Source: CAVQZA01 sp963718355 (GTDB lineage: Bacteria; Actinomycetota; Thermoleophilia; Gaiellales; Gaiellaceae). Taken from it: a stretch of DNA of 64,000 bases. The notes beneath the pieces were generated by a model. It was not told where the DNA came from and searched no databases. It saw only the letters and a list, made by a program, of their open reading frames with translations. This document shows, in pieces, positions 22,372-31,028 of the stretch. Positions within the stretch are counted from its first letter, which is position 1; each line of letters begins with the position of its first letter. The position numbers were made by a program, and so were the translations under genes. The DNA lies in the NCBI GenBank assembly GCA_963718355.1, contig CAVQZA010000012.1:77429-141428 (forward strand), in the 5' to 3' direction.

Positions 22372-23510
22372 GGCGTCGAGGCGCGAGCCAGCCGCTTCAG
22401 GACCTTCAGCGGCACCCGTGCCGGACCGGTCGCCTGGCCGGGCGCCGCGAGATCGCCGCGCATCAGACGGACGACGACGTCCCAGAGGTAGGGCGCTCGG
22501 GCGGCGGTGAACGTCAGCCGCGGGAAACGGTCGAGCGCCCGCTTCGCGCCCCACGAGGCGCGCACCATCGGCGCGAGTCGCGCGTCGAGCCGCTCGGCGT
22601 AGGGCTCGAAGCCGTCCTCGTCGCCGGCGAGGATCGCAACCGCATGCTCCGAGGCGAGCCGGGAGGAGAGGAACGCCTCGTACATCCCGTCGCCCGAGAG
22701 CGGGTCGACGAGTCCGGCTGCGTCGCCGACGAGCGCAACTCGACCCTGGGCCAGCGGGGACCCGGGCCTGCGCAGCGGCAGCCGGTGGCCGCGCAGTCCC
22801 TCGAGCGCGGCGGCGTCCATCCCGTGCTCCGCGCAGAGGCGCGCGAGGTGCTCGCGCAGCCGCGGGCCCTCGGAAGCCCAGCCCCCCACTCCCACGTTGA
22901 CGTGATCGCCCTTTGGGAAGACCCAGCCGTAGCCGCCCGGGACGGTGGCGAACTCGAGCACGAGTCGCCCGCCGTAGCGCTCGCGCGTGACCGGCGCCCC
23001 GTAGGGGATGCTGCCCTCGAGCGCGACGGGACGGTCGCATTCGACGGGCAGCTCGAGCGAGCGGGCGACGACGCCGTTCGCGCCGTCCGCGGCGATCAGC
23101 ACCTCCGCCTCGATCCACTCGCCGTCCGCTTCGACCGAGGTTCCTCGCGCGCGCGTGACTCGAAGTCCGTCCCGAAACTCGGCGCCCGCCTCGACGGCGC
23201 GCTCTGCAAGGTACAGATCGAGCCGCCGCCGCTGGGTCATCAGCGCGAGCGGCGCGGCGGCCTTCCGCTCGAAGCCGCGCCTATGTCCGATCCGCAGCTC
23301 GAAGGTCGTGACCACGTCCTCGACGACCGGGTCGATTCCGAAGGGGAGCTGTCGCAGGGCGCGGATCGTGACGCCGCCGCCGCATGGTTTGTCGCGCGGG
23401 AAACGCTCGCGGTCGACCAGGAGCACCGAGGCGCCGGCCGTGGCCAGTCGAAACGCGGCCGTCGAGCCCGCGGGCCCAGCACCGACGACGATCGCGTCGT
23501 AGCGCAGCAT
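22368..23510 (-). CDS. Geranylgeranyl reductase-family FAD oxidoreductase
   Basis: 380 residues from ATG 23510. FAD motif VVGAGPAGSTAAFRLA, then RDKPCGGGV and the family signature GDAAGLVDPLSGDGMYEAF. The family reduces isoprenoid double bonds (geranylgeranyl groups, menaquinone side chains) or performs related flavin chemistry. The longer upstream in-frame extension has no coding features. It is monocistronic, and the neighbours give no pathway clue. Confidence 0.85.
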   Translation of the reverse strand: MLRYDAIVVGAGPAGSTAAFRLATAGASVLLVDRERFPRDKPCGGGVTIRALRQLPFGIDPVVEDVVTTFELRIGHRRGFERKAAAPLALMTQRRRLDLYLAERAVEAGAEFRDGLRVTRARGTSVEADGEWIEAEVLIAADGANGVVARSLELPVECDRPVALEGSIPYGAPVTRERYGGRLVLEFATVPGGYGWVFPKGDHVNVGVGGWASEGPRLREHLARLCAEHGMDAAALEGLRGHRLPLRRPGSPLAQGRVALVGDAAGLVDPLSGDGMYEAFLSSRLASEHAVAILAGDEDGFEPYAERLDARLAPMVRASWGAKRALDRFPRLTFTAARAPYLWDVVVRLMRGDLAAPGQATGPARVPLKVLKRLARASTP

Positions 23511-23835
23511 TCTGCGAATCCTATGGCCAATTGATTGGCAAAGACCCGGCGGTGGCATCACCATTACGCAACTCTTAAGGGGAGAGGACGGGGCTGGCGG
23601 GATTCCGAGTGCCCTGTCGTCAGCGGAAGCTGTATTCCGATCAACGTGGCGCTTGCGGGCCCCGGAGCCGTCACGGCGGCGGCGAGCGCGGAGGGCATCA
23701 ACTTCGGCGCAGACCGTCACCTGGACGCCACGCACGAACCACTCTTCGCCGCGACCGACATGCGCGGGCGCGGCCCACTGCGGCCCGGCTCCCACGCGTT
23801 CCGCTGGAACGTCCGCCAGGACTTTCCAGCGCTGA
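23511..23835. other. 325-bp intergenic stretch with no supported gene
   Basis: Open frames cross it on both strands but none has a start with a ribosome-binding site or a recognisable product. It leads into the tRNA-Tyr gene. Confidence 0.5.
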
Positions 23836-23917
23836 TGGGGGAGAGAGGATTCGAACCTCTGAAGGCTGAGCCGACGGGTTTACAGCCCGTTCCCTTTGGC
23901 CGCTCGGGCACTCCCCC
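23836..23917 (-). tRNA. tRNA-Tyr (anticodon GTA)
   Basis: 82 nt on the minus strand. The acceptor stem GGGGGAG pairs with CTCCCCC and the discriminator is A. The anticodon loop reads CTGTAAA, giving GTA. It has a long variable arm as expected for bacterial tRNA-Tyr, and the T arm is GGTTCGAATCC. CCA is not encoded. Confidence 0.95.
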
Positions 23918-23965
23918 TTGGAGCGGAAGGATTCTAGCCGTCGCGCGGGTACACTCCCGAAACCA

Positions 23966-24038
23966 GCCCTCTTAGCTCAGCTGGTAGAGCACCTCCATGG
24001 TAAGGAGGGGGTCAACGGTTCGAGTCCGTTAGAGGGCT
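23966..24038 (+). tRNA. tRNA-Thr (anticodon GGT)
   Basis: 73 nt. The acceptor stem GCCCTCT pairs with AGAGGGC. The anticodon stem CCTCC/GGAGG encloses ATGGTAA, giving GGT. D and T arms are standard. It lies next to a patch of gene fragments of different composition, so its 3' end may once have served as an integration site. Confidence 0.95.
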
Positions 24039-24064
24039 TTAGGAAAACCCCAGGTTCCTGGATG

Positions 24065-24298
24065 TCATGTCGCCTGTGCGGGCGACAGCCGATACGCGCG
24101 GGACAGGTTTTGGGACAGGCCACCGAAATCGGCCGTGATCCAACAGCCACTACTACGCGACGCAAAAGCGCTCGTGATCGTGCGGGCTTCTACCTGCCCG
24201 TCGTTTGCGGCGGTGACTTCAGCGGCATAGTGCATCTCAACGCCGGGTTCGTAGCCGAACGTTTGAAACCAGTCGGCGACGTATTACGCGGATGTCTT
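24065..24298 (-). pseudogene. Possible coding remnant, C-terminal fragment of unknown protein
   Basis: Minus strand reading from about 24270 to a TGA at 24065-24067 gives an open stretch of about 70 residues with coherent composition (WFQTFGYEPGVEMHYAAEV, later CWITADFGGLSQNLS). It has no start codon and is preceded in frame by stops. Base composition is less GC-rich than in neighbouring genes. It may be a decayed C-terminus of a transferred gene. Confidence 0.35.
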
Positions 24299-24682
24299 TT
24301 AGGTGATGAAGCGGTGGATGGCTTCGTTGGCGTGGTCCTGAAACGACGGGTTGGCGAGATCGGGGAAGATGTCTGCTTGGTCGACCACGGGACCCTTAAG
24401 CGTGTTGGCCGCGCTGGCTTAGAACACGCCGCTGGACAGGGTCGGGTCGGTGACGCCGTCGACCAGTCGCTTCGCGCCCACGTCAAGCTTGTGGGCGATG
24501 CCCACGCGGGGCATGACGTACTTGGCCGCTAGGCGCAGCGGCAATTTGAGGTCATTGGGTGCTTGGGTGCCGGTGGTGTTGCCGGGGCTCACGCAGATGA
24601 ATCGGCGGTCGGGGTGTTGGCGGGCCAGGTAGGCCATCCATAGGATGCCGATCAACTTGGCCTGCCCAAAGGCCAAATTGAC
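24299..24682 (-). pseudogene. Truncated short-chain dehydrogenase with internal stop
   Basis: Only the C-terminal part remains: LAFGQAKLIGILWMAYLA (the active-site Lys region), then FICVSPGNTTGTQAP and further to LSSGVF, a TAA at 24419-24421, and in the same frame a continuation (KGPVVDQADIFPDL) to the end at 24299. The stop stands where SDRs commonly have Tyr in SGVFYAS, so TAC/TAT became TAA. The 5' half is missing, cut at about 24682. Lower GC suggests foreign origin. Confidence 0.65.
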
Positions 24683-24685
24683 GCT

Positions 24686-24820
24686 GCCAAGCAGATTCCG
24701 CTCGGCCGGGTCGCCGACGTGCACGAGCTGTCCGACGTCATCACGTTCCTTGCGACCCCCGCGGCCGGCTACATCAACGGCGCGATCATCCACGTCGACG
24801 GCGGCCGCACCGCGGTCTGA
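24686..24820 (+). pseudogene. C-terminal fragment of a different SDR
   Basis: The plus strand reads IPLGRVADVHELSDVITFLA, then a C-terminus with INGAIIHVDGGR before the TGA at 24818-24820. This is the typical classical-SDR C-terminus (IxVDGG). No N-terminal part exists upstream; the join with the opposite-strand SDR fragment is at about 24683-24688. Confidence 0.65.
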
Positions 24821-24831
24821 GAGGAGACGAG

Positions 24832-24885
24832 ATGATCCTGGTCACCACTCCCGGCGACGTCGGACACGAAGCCACTCGGCCGCTT
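24832..24885 (+). pseudogene. N-terminal fragment of an NmrA-like NAD(P)-binding protein
   Basis: An ATG behind GAGGAGACGAG reads MILVTTPGDVGHEATRPL, close to the start of NmrA/SDR-a5 proteins (MILVTGATGxVGxxxxxxL), and then loses similarity where the converging methyltransferase ends. It followed the SDR fragment by 11 nt, so both were once one operon that was cut by a deletion. Confidence 0.5.
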
Positions 24886-25514
24886 CAATTCCGGCGACGC
24901 GCGCGAACGACGGCGTCGACGCCGGAGCGAGCTGCGGGTCTCGGACGATCCTCGGCAACGATCAACTCCCAGTGTGCTGGATCGAGGGCGGGCGTCACGG
25001 TGGCGAGCGAGACCTGCACCTGACCGGCCGCAGGAGTCGAGTCTCCGGTGGCCGGGTCGACGGGCTGGTGCCCGACGAGTAACAGCGTCCCGCCGGGAGC
25101 TACCGCTGCTGCCAGCCGCCTGACCATCTCCCCCACCGACCCCGCGATGTGGACGTACAGGGAGACCGCGAGGTCGTAGCGACCCGGCTCCGGCGTCCAG
25201 GTTCCGAGATCGGCCTCCACCCAGTCGATGCGCCCTGCGAGCTCCGGCCCGGCAGCCTCGGCCGCCGATCTGCTCTGGGCGAGAGCGGCCGCAGAGAAGT
25301 CGACCGCCGTGACCCGCCAGCCCTGCGCGGCCAGCCAGATCGCATCGGCGCCGTGACCGCAGCCGGCATCGAGGGCGAGGCAGGGCTTCAGGCCGTCGAT
25401 CTCGGAGGTCAGATGCCCGTTCGCAGGTCGATGCGCGACCTGATCCCCATGCTCGCTCAAGGTCCTGGCCCAGAGCCGTTCCCAGAAGTCGCGGTCGTAC
25501 GTCGGCTCCGTCAC
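24885..25514 (-). CDS. Class I SAM-dependent methyltransferase
   Basis: 209 residues from GTG 25514, which overlaps the MFS stop (GTGA). It has motif I LDAGCGHGADAIWLA, acidic motif VTAVDFS, and motif post-I EADLGTW before LAVSLYVHI, matching the TehB/UbiE-like small-molecule methyltransferase fold. Substrate unknown. It is last in a DeoR-MFS-methyltransferase operon, which hints at modification or export of a small compound. Confidence 0.85.
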   Translation of the reverse strand: MTEPTYDRDFWERLWARTLSEHGDQVAHRPANGHLTSEIDGLKPCLALDAGCGHGADAIWLAAQGWRVTAVDFSAAALAQSRSAAEAAGPELAGRIDWVEADLGTWTPEPGRYDLAVSLYVHIAGSVGEMVRRLAAAVAPGGTLLLVGHQPVDPATGDSTPAAGQVQVSLATVTPALDPAHWELIVAEDRPRPAARSGVDAVVRARRRN

Positions 25515-26671
25515 GAGGGGATCGCAGCCTCAGGCTCCGGGACGACATTCACCGTCGGCTTGGGCGCCGCCGCACGGCCGCCCAACGCGGCTACGGCGAG
25601 CGCTGCGACCACGAGCAGCGCGAGTGTCTTCGGCAGCCCGATCCGATCGGCGAGAAGACCGATCAGCGGCGGGCCGACGATGAAGCCCGTGTAGCCGATC
25701 GTGAAGGTGGCGGCGAGTGAAGGACCGGGCGGATCGAGCCGCCCCGCCGCGCTGAAGAGCAGCGGCACGGCGTTCGCGATGCCGAGGCCGCAGATCGCGA
25801 AGCCGAGCACGGCGGGCACCGTCTCGCCGATCAGCAGGACGCCGCCCAGCGCGACCGCTACCAGCGACATGCCGCCGCGCATCAGCGTCGAGGCGCCGAG
25901 GCGTATGTTGAGAGCGTCGCCGCCCAGGCGCGCGACCGCCATCCCGAGCGAGAAGCCGGTGAACGCCGTCGCCGCCGCCGCGGTGCTGGCGCCGACGTCG
26001 TGGCGGAGGTAGATCCCGCCCCAGTCGCCGATCGCGCCCTCGGTCATCATCGCCAGGAAGCACAGTCCGCCGATCAGGAGCACGGCGCGCGAGGGCAGCG
26101 CGAACCCGCTTCCCGCCTTGGACTGGGCGGATGCACTCCCCAGCCGGCCGGTGATCCACAATGACGCCAGCCAGAGTGCAACGCCGACTACCAGGCTTTC
26201 TAGCCGCGGGTCGACTCCCGCCGCGGCGGCGATCGCGACCAGGCCCGCAGCGATGAATCCGCCCACGCTCCAGCCACCGTGCAGCGACGACATGATCGGC
26301 CTGCCCAGCTCTCGTTCGACGGCGACGCCGTGGGCGTTCATGGCGACGTCCATCGCGCCGCCGCTCGCTCCGAAGACGAACAGGATCGCGCCGAGCGTCA
26401 CCGGGCTCGTCGCCAGGAGCGGCAGCGGCAGCATCAGGCAGAAGACCAGCGCAGCGGCGCGCGTCACCGAGGCGCTCGAGCGCCCGTTGAGGATGTGCCC
26501 GGTCAAGGGCATCGAGACGAGCGCGCCCGCGGCCATGCACAGCAGGCACAACCCGAGGGTCGCTTTCGAGATCGCGAGGTGGTCCTGCAGCCACGGGATG
26601 TGCGCGACCCAGGTCCCCATCATCGCGCCGTTGATAGCGAACACAGAGAACGTCGCCAGGCGCAGCGTCAT
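25511..26671 (-). CDS. MFS transporter, YbjJ-like
   Basis: 386 residues from ATG 26671, overlapping the regulator stop by four bases. Twelve membrane helices and the motif SSLHGGWSVGGF characteristic of the YbjJ branch of the major facilitator superfamily. The substrate is not known; sugars or related metabolites fit the DeoR partner. Confidence 0.85.
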   Translation of the reverse strand: MTLRLATFSVFAINGAMMGTWVAHIPWLQDHLAISKATLGLCLLCMAAGALVSMPLTGHILNGRSSASVTRAAALVFCLMLPLPLLATSPVTLGAILFVFGASGGAMDVAMNAHGVAVERELGRPIMSSLHGGWSVGGFIAAGLVAIAAAAGVDPRLESLVVGVALWLASLWITGRLGSASAQSKAGSGFALPSRAVLLIGGLCFLAMMTEGAIGDWGGIYLRHDVGASTAAAATAFTGFSLGMAVARLGGDALNIRLGASTLMRGGMSLVAVALGGVLLIGETVPAVLGFAICGLGIANAVPLLFSAAGRLDPPGPSLAATFTIGYTGFIVGPPLIGLLADRIGLPKTLALLVVAALAVAALGGRAAAPKPTVNVVPEPEAAIPS

Positions 26672-27417
26672 ACGGCTACCACGTCGATGCCGGCGCTCGT
26701 GTACGGGCGTGTCAGCTCGCCGCTGCCGTCGGTGACCAGGTGATCGATGTCCGCGAGTTGCGCGACGACCCACGGGCTTGCGGTGCGGAGCTTGTCCGCC
26801 GTCGCGAGCGCGATCACCTCGCCGGCCGAGGCCACCATGGCGCGCTTCACATACGCCTCTTCCTCGTCGGGCGTCGTGACGCCGACGTCGGGATGCAGCG
26901 AACAGATGCCGAGCACGCAGAGGTCGGCCCGCACCGTGTGGAACGCCTCGACTGCGGCCGCCCCGACTGCGACCTGGGCGTCCTTCAGCAGGCGGCCACC
27001 GACGAGTATGACCTCGGCCCTCGGGTGATTCGCCAGCGCCGACGCGACCGGCGGCGAGTTGGTGACGACGGTGCCGTCATAGAGCAGCGGGAGACGACGG
27101 GCCAGCTCCAGCGTCGTCGTACCGCCGTCGAGGACGATCACGCGTGCGCCGGCGAGCAACGGCAGCGCCGCCACGGCGAGTGCTGCCTTCTCCTCGTGTG
27201 AGATCTCGAGCCGGTTCGCGAACGAGCTCGTCGGCGGCGCGGAGGCCAGCGCGCCGCCGTGAACGCGATGCAGCAGGCCTTGCTCGGCGAGGTCCCGCAA
27301 GTCGCGGCGCACGGTGTCCTCGGACACGCCGAGGCTGGCCACGAGCTCCGAGGCGACGACCCTCCCGTCGCGCTCGACCAACGTGAGGATCGCCTGTCTC
27401 CGTTCCTCCGTCAGCAC
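26668..27417 (-). CDS. DeoR/GlpR-family transcriptional repressor
   Basis: 249 residues. The N-terminal winged helix (about 1-58) has the family signature GVSEDTVRRDLRDLAEQG followed by LHRVHGGAL; the C-terminal DeoRC sensor domain (about 75-235) has LDGGTTTLELARRL. Members respond to sugar phosphates. It is first gene of a three-gene operon, so it likely controls its own operon with the MFS transporter. Confidence 0.9.
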   Translation of the reverse strand: MLTEERRQAILTLVERDGRVVASELVASLGVSEDTVRRDLRDLAEQGLLHRVHGGALASAPPTSSFANRLEISHEEKAALAVAALPLLAGARVIVLDGGTTTLELARRLPLLYDGTVVTNSPPVASALANHPRAEVILVGGRLLKDAQVAVGAAAVEAFHTVRADLCVLGICSLHPDVGVTTPDEEEAYVKRAMVASAGEVIALATADKLRTASPWVVAQLADIDHLVTDGSGELTRPYTSAGIDVVAV

Positions 27418-27472
27418 TCTGCGCGTTATAGCACGGATCTGCAGGTTTCTGCGGGTTACGCCGGCCTTGGCC

Positions 27473-28423
27473 TCAGGTCAGCCAGTCCTCCGAGAGCTGC
27501 CAGAGCCGGTCTGCGTTCGCTGGGTCGAGGGCGTACGGCGCGACGCCGGAGGTGCTCGTGTCCGGAGCGTCGGGAGCGAGGACGAGCGCCTCGTTGCAGT
27601 CCTCGAAGTAGCGGCCGCCGATGCCCTCGAGCTGCGGCGATGTCGCGACGAGGACGCTCGTCGCGGCGCCCTGCTCGATCGTCTTGAACTCCACCTTCAC
27701 GTCGCCGAACATCTGTCCGCCCTCGGCGCGCAGGCCCGCGACGAGCTCCGGGTCCATGTGCCGCGAGAGATTCGTGTCGAGGATCACACCCGGATGGACT
27801 GCGTTGGCGGTGATCCCGTCCCCGGCCCACCGGCTCGTCGCCCCGACGGCGAACAGGATGTTGGCGGTCTTGGACTGGCCGTAGGCGAGCCACGGGTCGT
27901 AGGGACGCGAGGTGAAGCTCACATCGTCGAAGACCACCGGTGAGCGCAGGTGCCCACGTGAGCTGAGTGACACGATCCGCGCGTTGCCGGCGGCGGCGAG
28001 CGCATCGTGCAGGCCGACCGCGAGTGCGAAGTGGCCGAGATGGTTGGTCGCGAACTGCAGCTCCCACCCCTCCGCCGTCAGCTCGAGCTCGGGCAAGGCC
28101 ATCACGCCCGCGTTGTTGACCAGCAGGTCGAGCGGCCCGCTCCAGCTCGAGGCGAAGGCGTCGATCGACGCGCGGTCGGCGAGGTCGAGCCGGCCGACAT
28201 GGACCGTCGGCGCTCCGATCTCGGCGGCCGTGCGCCGACCCGCGTCGGTGTCGCGCACCGCGAGCGTCACCTCGGCGCCGGCGCCCGCGAGCGCGCGTGC
28301 CGTTTCGACGCCGATCCCGGACGAGCCGCCGGTCACAACCGCGCGCTTGCCGCTGAGGTCGATTCCGGCGATCACCTCTGCAGCTGTGGATTCGCGGCCG
28401 AACGGAGTCGTGATGATGCCCAT
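27473..28423 (-). CDS. SDR-family oxidoreductase
   Basis: 316 residues. Cofactor motif VTGGSSGIGVETARAL, NNAGVMALP, and the active site YGQSKTANILFAV (Tyr and Lys present). Length and motifs resemble retinol dehydrogenase/WWOX-like SDRs. It begins three bases after the XRE-TPR regulator stop, so it is probably co-transcribed with and regulated together with that gene. Confidence 0.87.
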   Translation of the reverse strand: MGIITTPFGRESTAAEVIAGIDLSGKRAVVTGGSSGIGVETARALAGAGAEVTLAVRDTDAGRRTAAEIGAPTVHVGRLDLADRASIDAFASSWSGPLDLLVNNAGVMALPELELTAEGWELQFATNHLGHFALAVGLHDALAAAGNARIVSLSSRGHLRSPVVFDDVSFTSRPYDPWLAYGQSKTANILFAVGATSRWAGDGITANAVHPGVILDTNLSRHMDPELVAGLRAEGGQMFGDVKVEFKTIEQGAATSVLVATSPQLEGIGGRYFEDCNEALVLAPDAPDTSTSGVAPYALDPANADRLWQLSEDWLT

Positions 28424-28426
28424 GAC

Positions 28427-29770
28427 CTAGCCGGTCTGCTCGGGAAGGCGCGCCGGCTCGCCCGGATCCGCGGCGATTGAGGCGTCGCGGCCGCGCCCCG
28501 TGGGGCGGCTTGCGGAGATGGAGCGCTTGAGAACTTCGAGTGCCGCTTCGGGACGGCCGGTCTCTTCGAGCAGCTCGGCGAGCCGTGTCCCGGCCTCGAT
28601 CAGGTACGGCTTTCCATGCTCCTCGAGGATCGACACGGCGAGCTCGAGCAATTCGATGGCGCGGCCCGTGGCGCCGTCGGCCCTGAAGACGTCGGCCAGA
28701 AGCATGTAGCCACGCCCGCGATCCTGCAGATCGAGCACGCCCATCTTTCCGAGCACCTCTGCCGCTGCCCGCGACGCCTCCTTGACCCGGCCGAGCGAGA
28801 GCAGCGCCCTCGTCTCCTCGAGCGCGAATTTCGCGTCGTCGTGGACGCTGAGCTCGCCGCCGAGGAGCTCCCGCCCACGCTTGAGCTGTTTCAGCGACTC
28901 GCTCCCGTGGCCGGCTTCGACCTCCGCGTACGCGAGCAATTGATAGGCCAGCGCGACGTAGGAGTCGTTTTCGGTCCGCTCGAGGATCTCGATCGCCCGC
29001 CGTGCGTAGCGAACGCCCAGCTGCGGACTCTTGTGAACCGTGTGCAGCCGTGATTGCGACCAGTACACCTTGGCCGTTGCGAGCGGGTCTCGAAGATCGT
29101 GGGCGATACGGATCGACTCCCCGAGCAGCTGCTCGGCCCGCTCCAGCTCCCCGCTGTCGATCAGGGCGTTGGCAAGCAGCACCTGAAACCGAAAGGTCTC
29201 CAACGGCGCCTCCGCCGTCACAGCTTCGGCAAGCGCGCGTTCCAGGAGAGCCCGCGCCGAGGCCAACTCACCGGTCGTCGCGTAGGCGCGGGCGAGGCTG
29301 TCGATCGCGGCCGGGTCGTCCAGGAGACGCCCCTCGCGCACCTCGATGGCTCGCTCGAGGAGCGTGATCGCCCTCGTCAGCTGATCTTCGCGAAAGGCGA
29401 TCTGGCCGAGTCCGGCAAGCGCGACAGGGTCCTTCGGATTCTCGTCGAGGCGCTTGCGGTAGACCTCGCGCGCCACGCCGATCTCCCCCAACCGCAGGGC
29501 CACCTCGGCGTCGAGGAGGGGCTGGTCGCCGTCGTCCTCCTCCACCCCTGTCGCCAGAAACTGCGGCGAGATGGCCAACCGGCGGGCGAACTCGTGGATC
29601 ACCTGCAGCGAGGGGACCCGGGCGCCCGACTCGATCCGCGAAATGTAGGCGTTCGTGCAGCCCGTAAACGCCAGATCGCGCTGCGAGAGGCCGGCCCGTC
29701 TGCGCGCCTCGCGGAGCCGGCGCCCAACAAGCTTCGGATCGTCGATATGCATTCCGGTCGAACGGGGCAT
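28427..29770 (-). CDS. XRE-family HTH regulator with TPR domain (RRNPP-like architecture)
   Basis: 447 residues from ATG 29770 (TAGGA eight bases upstream; ATGs at 29779 and 29752 are alternatives). An N-terminal helix-turn-helix (about 10-65, GLSQRDLAFTGCTNAYISRI) is followed by a long run of TPR-like helical repeats (about 90-430). HTH plus TPR is the architecture of Rgg/PlcR/PrgX-type regulators that bind imported peptides. It lies divergent from a 34-residue secreted peptide gene 148 bp away and 3 bp upstream of an SDR gene. Peptide sensing is inferred from layout. Confidence 0.85.
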   Translation of the reverse strand: MPRSTGMHIDDPKLVGRRLREARRRAGLSQRDLAFTGCTNAYISRIESGARVPSLQVIHEFARRLAISPQFLATGVEEDDGDQPLLDAEVALRLGEIGVAREVYRKRLDENPKDPVALAGLGQIAFREDQLTRAITLLERAIEVREGRLLDDPAAIDSLARAYATTGELASARALLERALAEAVTAEAPLETFRFQVLLANALIDSGELERAEQLLGESIRIAHDLRDPLATAKVYWSQSRLHTVHKSPQLGVRYARRAIEILERTENDSYVALAYQLLAYAEVEAGHGSESLKQLKRGRELLGGELSVHDDAKFALEETRALLSLGRVKEASRAAAEVLGKMGVLDLQDRGRGYMLLADVFRADGATGRAIELLELAVSILEEHGKPYLIEAGTRLAELLEETGRPEAALEVLKRSISASRPTGRGRDASIAADPGEPARLPEQTG

Positions 29771-29918
29771 CCTGCGCATCCTACCAACGCCCTGCGGACG
29801 GGATTGTCTGTAGTTAGCTCCATTTCCTCGACCTATTGCCGCCGCCGTCGTGTTCCCAGATACTCGGACTCGGCCCCGGGGCCGTCCGGTAACCCCTCCA
29901 CGGAAGGACGGCTCACAC

Positions 29919-30023
29919 ATGCGGAACTCGATTCGCTCCCTCGGAGCGCTTGTGGCCCTCGCTGCGTTCATTGCCCTGGTGCTCGTGCCCACGGCCGCCG
30001 CCGGCGGCCCGCCCTGGCCGTAG
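29919..30023 (+). CDS. 34-residue secreted peptide, candidate pheromone precursor
   Basis: ATG 29919 is preceded by GGAAGGA with suitable spacing. The product is a basic start (MRNSIRSLG), a hydrophobic core, an Ala-x-Ala-like site (PTAAAGG) and an end GGPPWP. The whole protein is a signal sequence plus about six residues, so the natural product would be a very short exported peptide. It is divergent from the HTH-TPR regulator and followed by a hairpin. Codon use is as in its neighbours. Confidence 0.6.
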   Translation: MRNSIRSLGALVALAAFIALVLVPTAAAGGPPWP

Positions 30024-30045
30024 GCCGACCAGGAACTCGGCGACA

Positions 30046-30081
30046 GTTGGGTGGCGCGGCGTAGCTGCTGCGTCACCCAAC
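30046..30081 (+). terminator. Hairpin after the small peptide gene
   Basis: GTTGGGTG (30046-30053) pairs with CACCCAAC (30074-30081), with the 20-nt loop itself partly complementary. It begins 22 nt after the peptide stop and there is no strong T tract. Confidence 0.5.
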
Positions 30082-30316
30082 GGATTGACAGGAGTTTATT
30101 GAGGTGTAAGTTTCCGCGGGTGCGGCCCGCGGCTATCGCGCGGATCGCCTGCCCGCAGACAGGCTCCGCGTCTAGGCGTCCGCTTGCCAGCGCCGCCGCC
30201 CAGCCACGGGCCGCACATAGTCTCTTTCAGTCGGTGCGACACGTCCATCGTCGACGCCGACGCCGATCAGGAGGAGCGTTGACTCTCACTGCACAGCGCC
30301 TCTATCGTGAGTGCCG
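30082..30316. other. Non-coding stretch before the SDR-cupin pair
   Basis: About 235 bp with no supported ORF. It contains the local inverted repeat GCGGGTGCGGCCCGC and ends in the AGGAGGAG-containing upstream region of the following genes. Confidence 0.4.
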
Positions 30317-31024
30317 ATGAGCGACGGGGCCGTGGTGATCATCGGGGGGACGTCCGGGATCTGCGGGGGACTGGCGGCGGCCTACGCCGCACGCGGCCGT
30401 ACCGTGGTCGTCACGGGTCGCGACGCAGAGCGAGCTGCAGCAGCGGCCGCGACACTCGAGGGCTCCGCCGAGCACGGATCGTGCGCGTTCGACATCAGCC
30501 ACCCGGAGGAGATCGCCCCTGCGCTCGAATGGCTCGGGCCGGTCGACCGCCTCATCCTCGGCGCGATCGAGCGCGACGAGAACACGGTCGCTGACTACAA
30601 CCTCGAGCGCGCGCTGAAACTGGTCACCCTGAAGCTCGTCGGCTACACCGAGGTCGTGCACGCGCTGCGGACGAGACTGACGGCGAACGCGTCGATCCTC
30701 CTCTTCGGCGGGCTCGCGCTGCGCCGCCCGTACCCGGGCTCGACCACCGTCACGACCGTGAACGGCGGCGTCACCGGGATCGTGCGGACGCTCGCCGTCG
30801 AGCTCGCGCCGATCACCGTGAACGCGATCCATCCCGGGATCGTCGGGGACACGCCCTACTGGGCCGCCAAGCCGGAGGGCGCACTCGACCCCGTGATCGC
30901 GCGCACGCCGATCGGCCGGCTCGCGACGACGGCCGAGCTCGTCGACGCCTCGCTCTTCCTGCTCGAGAACGGCGCCGTCAACGGCGTCAACCTCGAGGTC
31001 GACGGCGGGTGGCTACTCACGTGA
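30317..31024 (+). CDS. SDR-fold protein lacking the catalytic Tyr-Lys pair
   Basis: 235 residues from ATG 30317 (GTG 30311 possible). The cofactor loop is GGTSGICGGLAAAYAARG and the C-terminus has VNLEVDGGW, as in classical SDRs. The segment that should read YxxxK aligns as VTTVNGGVTGIVRTLAVEL, with Val and Asn at the Tyr and Lys positions. It may be a non-catalytic or unusual SDR. The bicupin gene starts five bases after its stop. Confidence 0.8.
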   Translation: MSDGAVVIIGGTSGICGGLAAAYAARGRTVVVTGRDAERAAAAAATLEGSAEHGSCAFDISHPEEIAPALEWLGPVDRLILGAIERDENTVADYNLERALKLVTLKLVGYTEVVHALRTRLTANASILLFGGLALRRPYPGSTTVTTVNGGVTGIVRTLAVELAPITVNAIHPGIVGDTPYWAAKPEGALDPVIARTPIGRLATTAELVDASLFLLENGAVNGVNLEVDGGWLLT

Positions 31025-31028
31025 CCGC

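Noticed and set aside
23535..23975. 146-residue plus-strand open frame
   Set aside because: It runs through the antisense of tRNA-Tyr and into tRNA-Thr, which creates a false coding look (GERGFEPL).
24088..24095. GCCGATAC resembling the T4P promoter core
   Set aside because: The tetramer 16 nt upstream is TGTC and no gene starts downstream.
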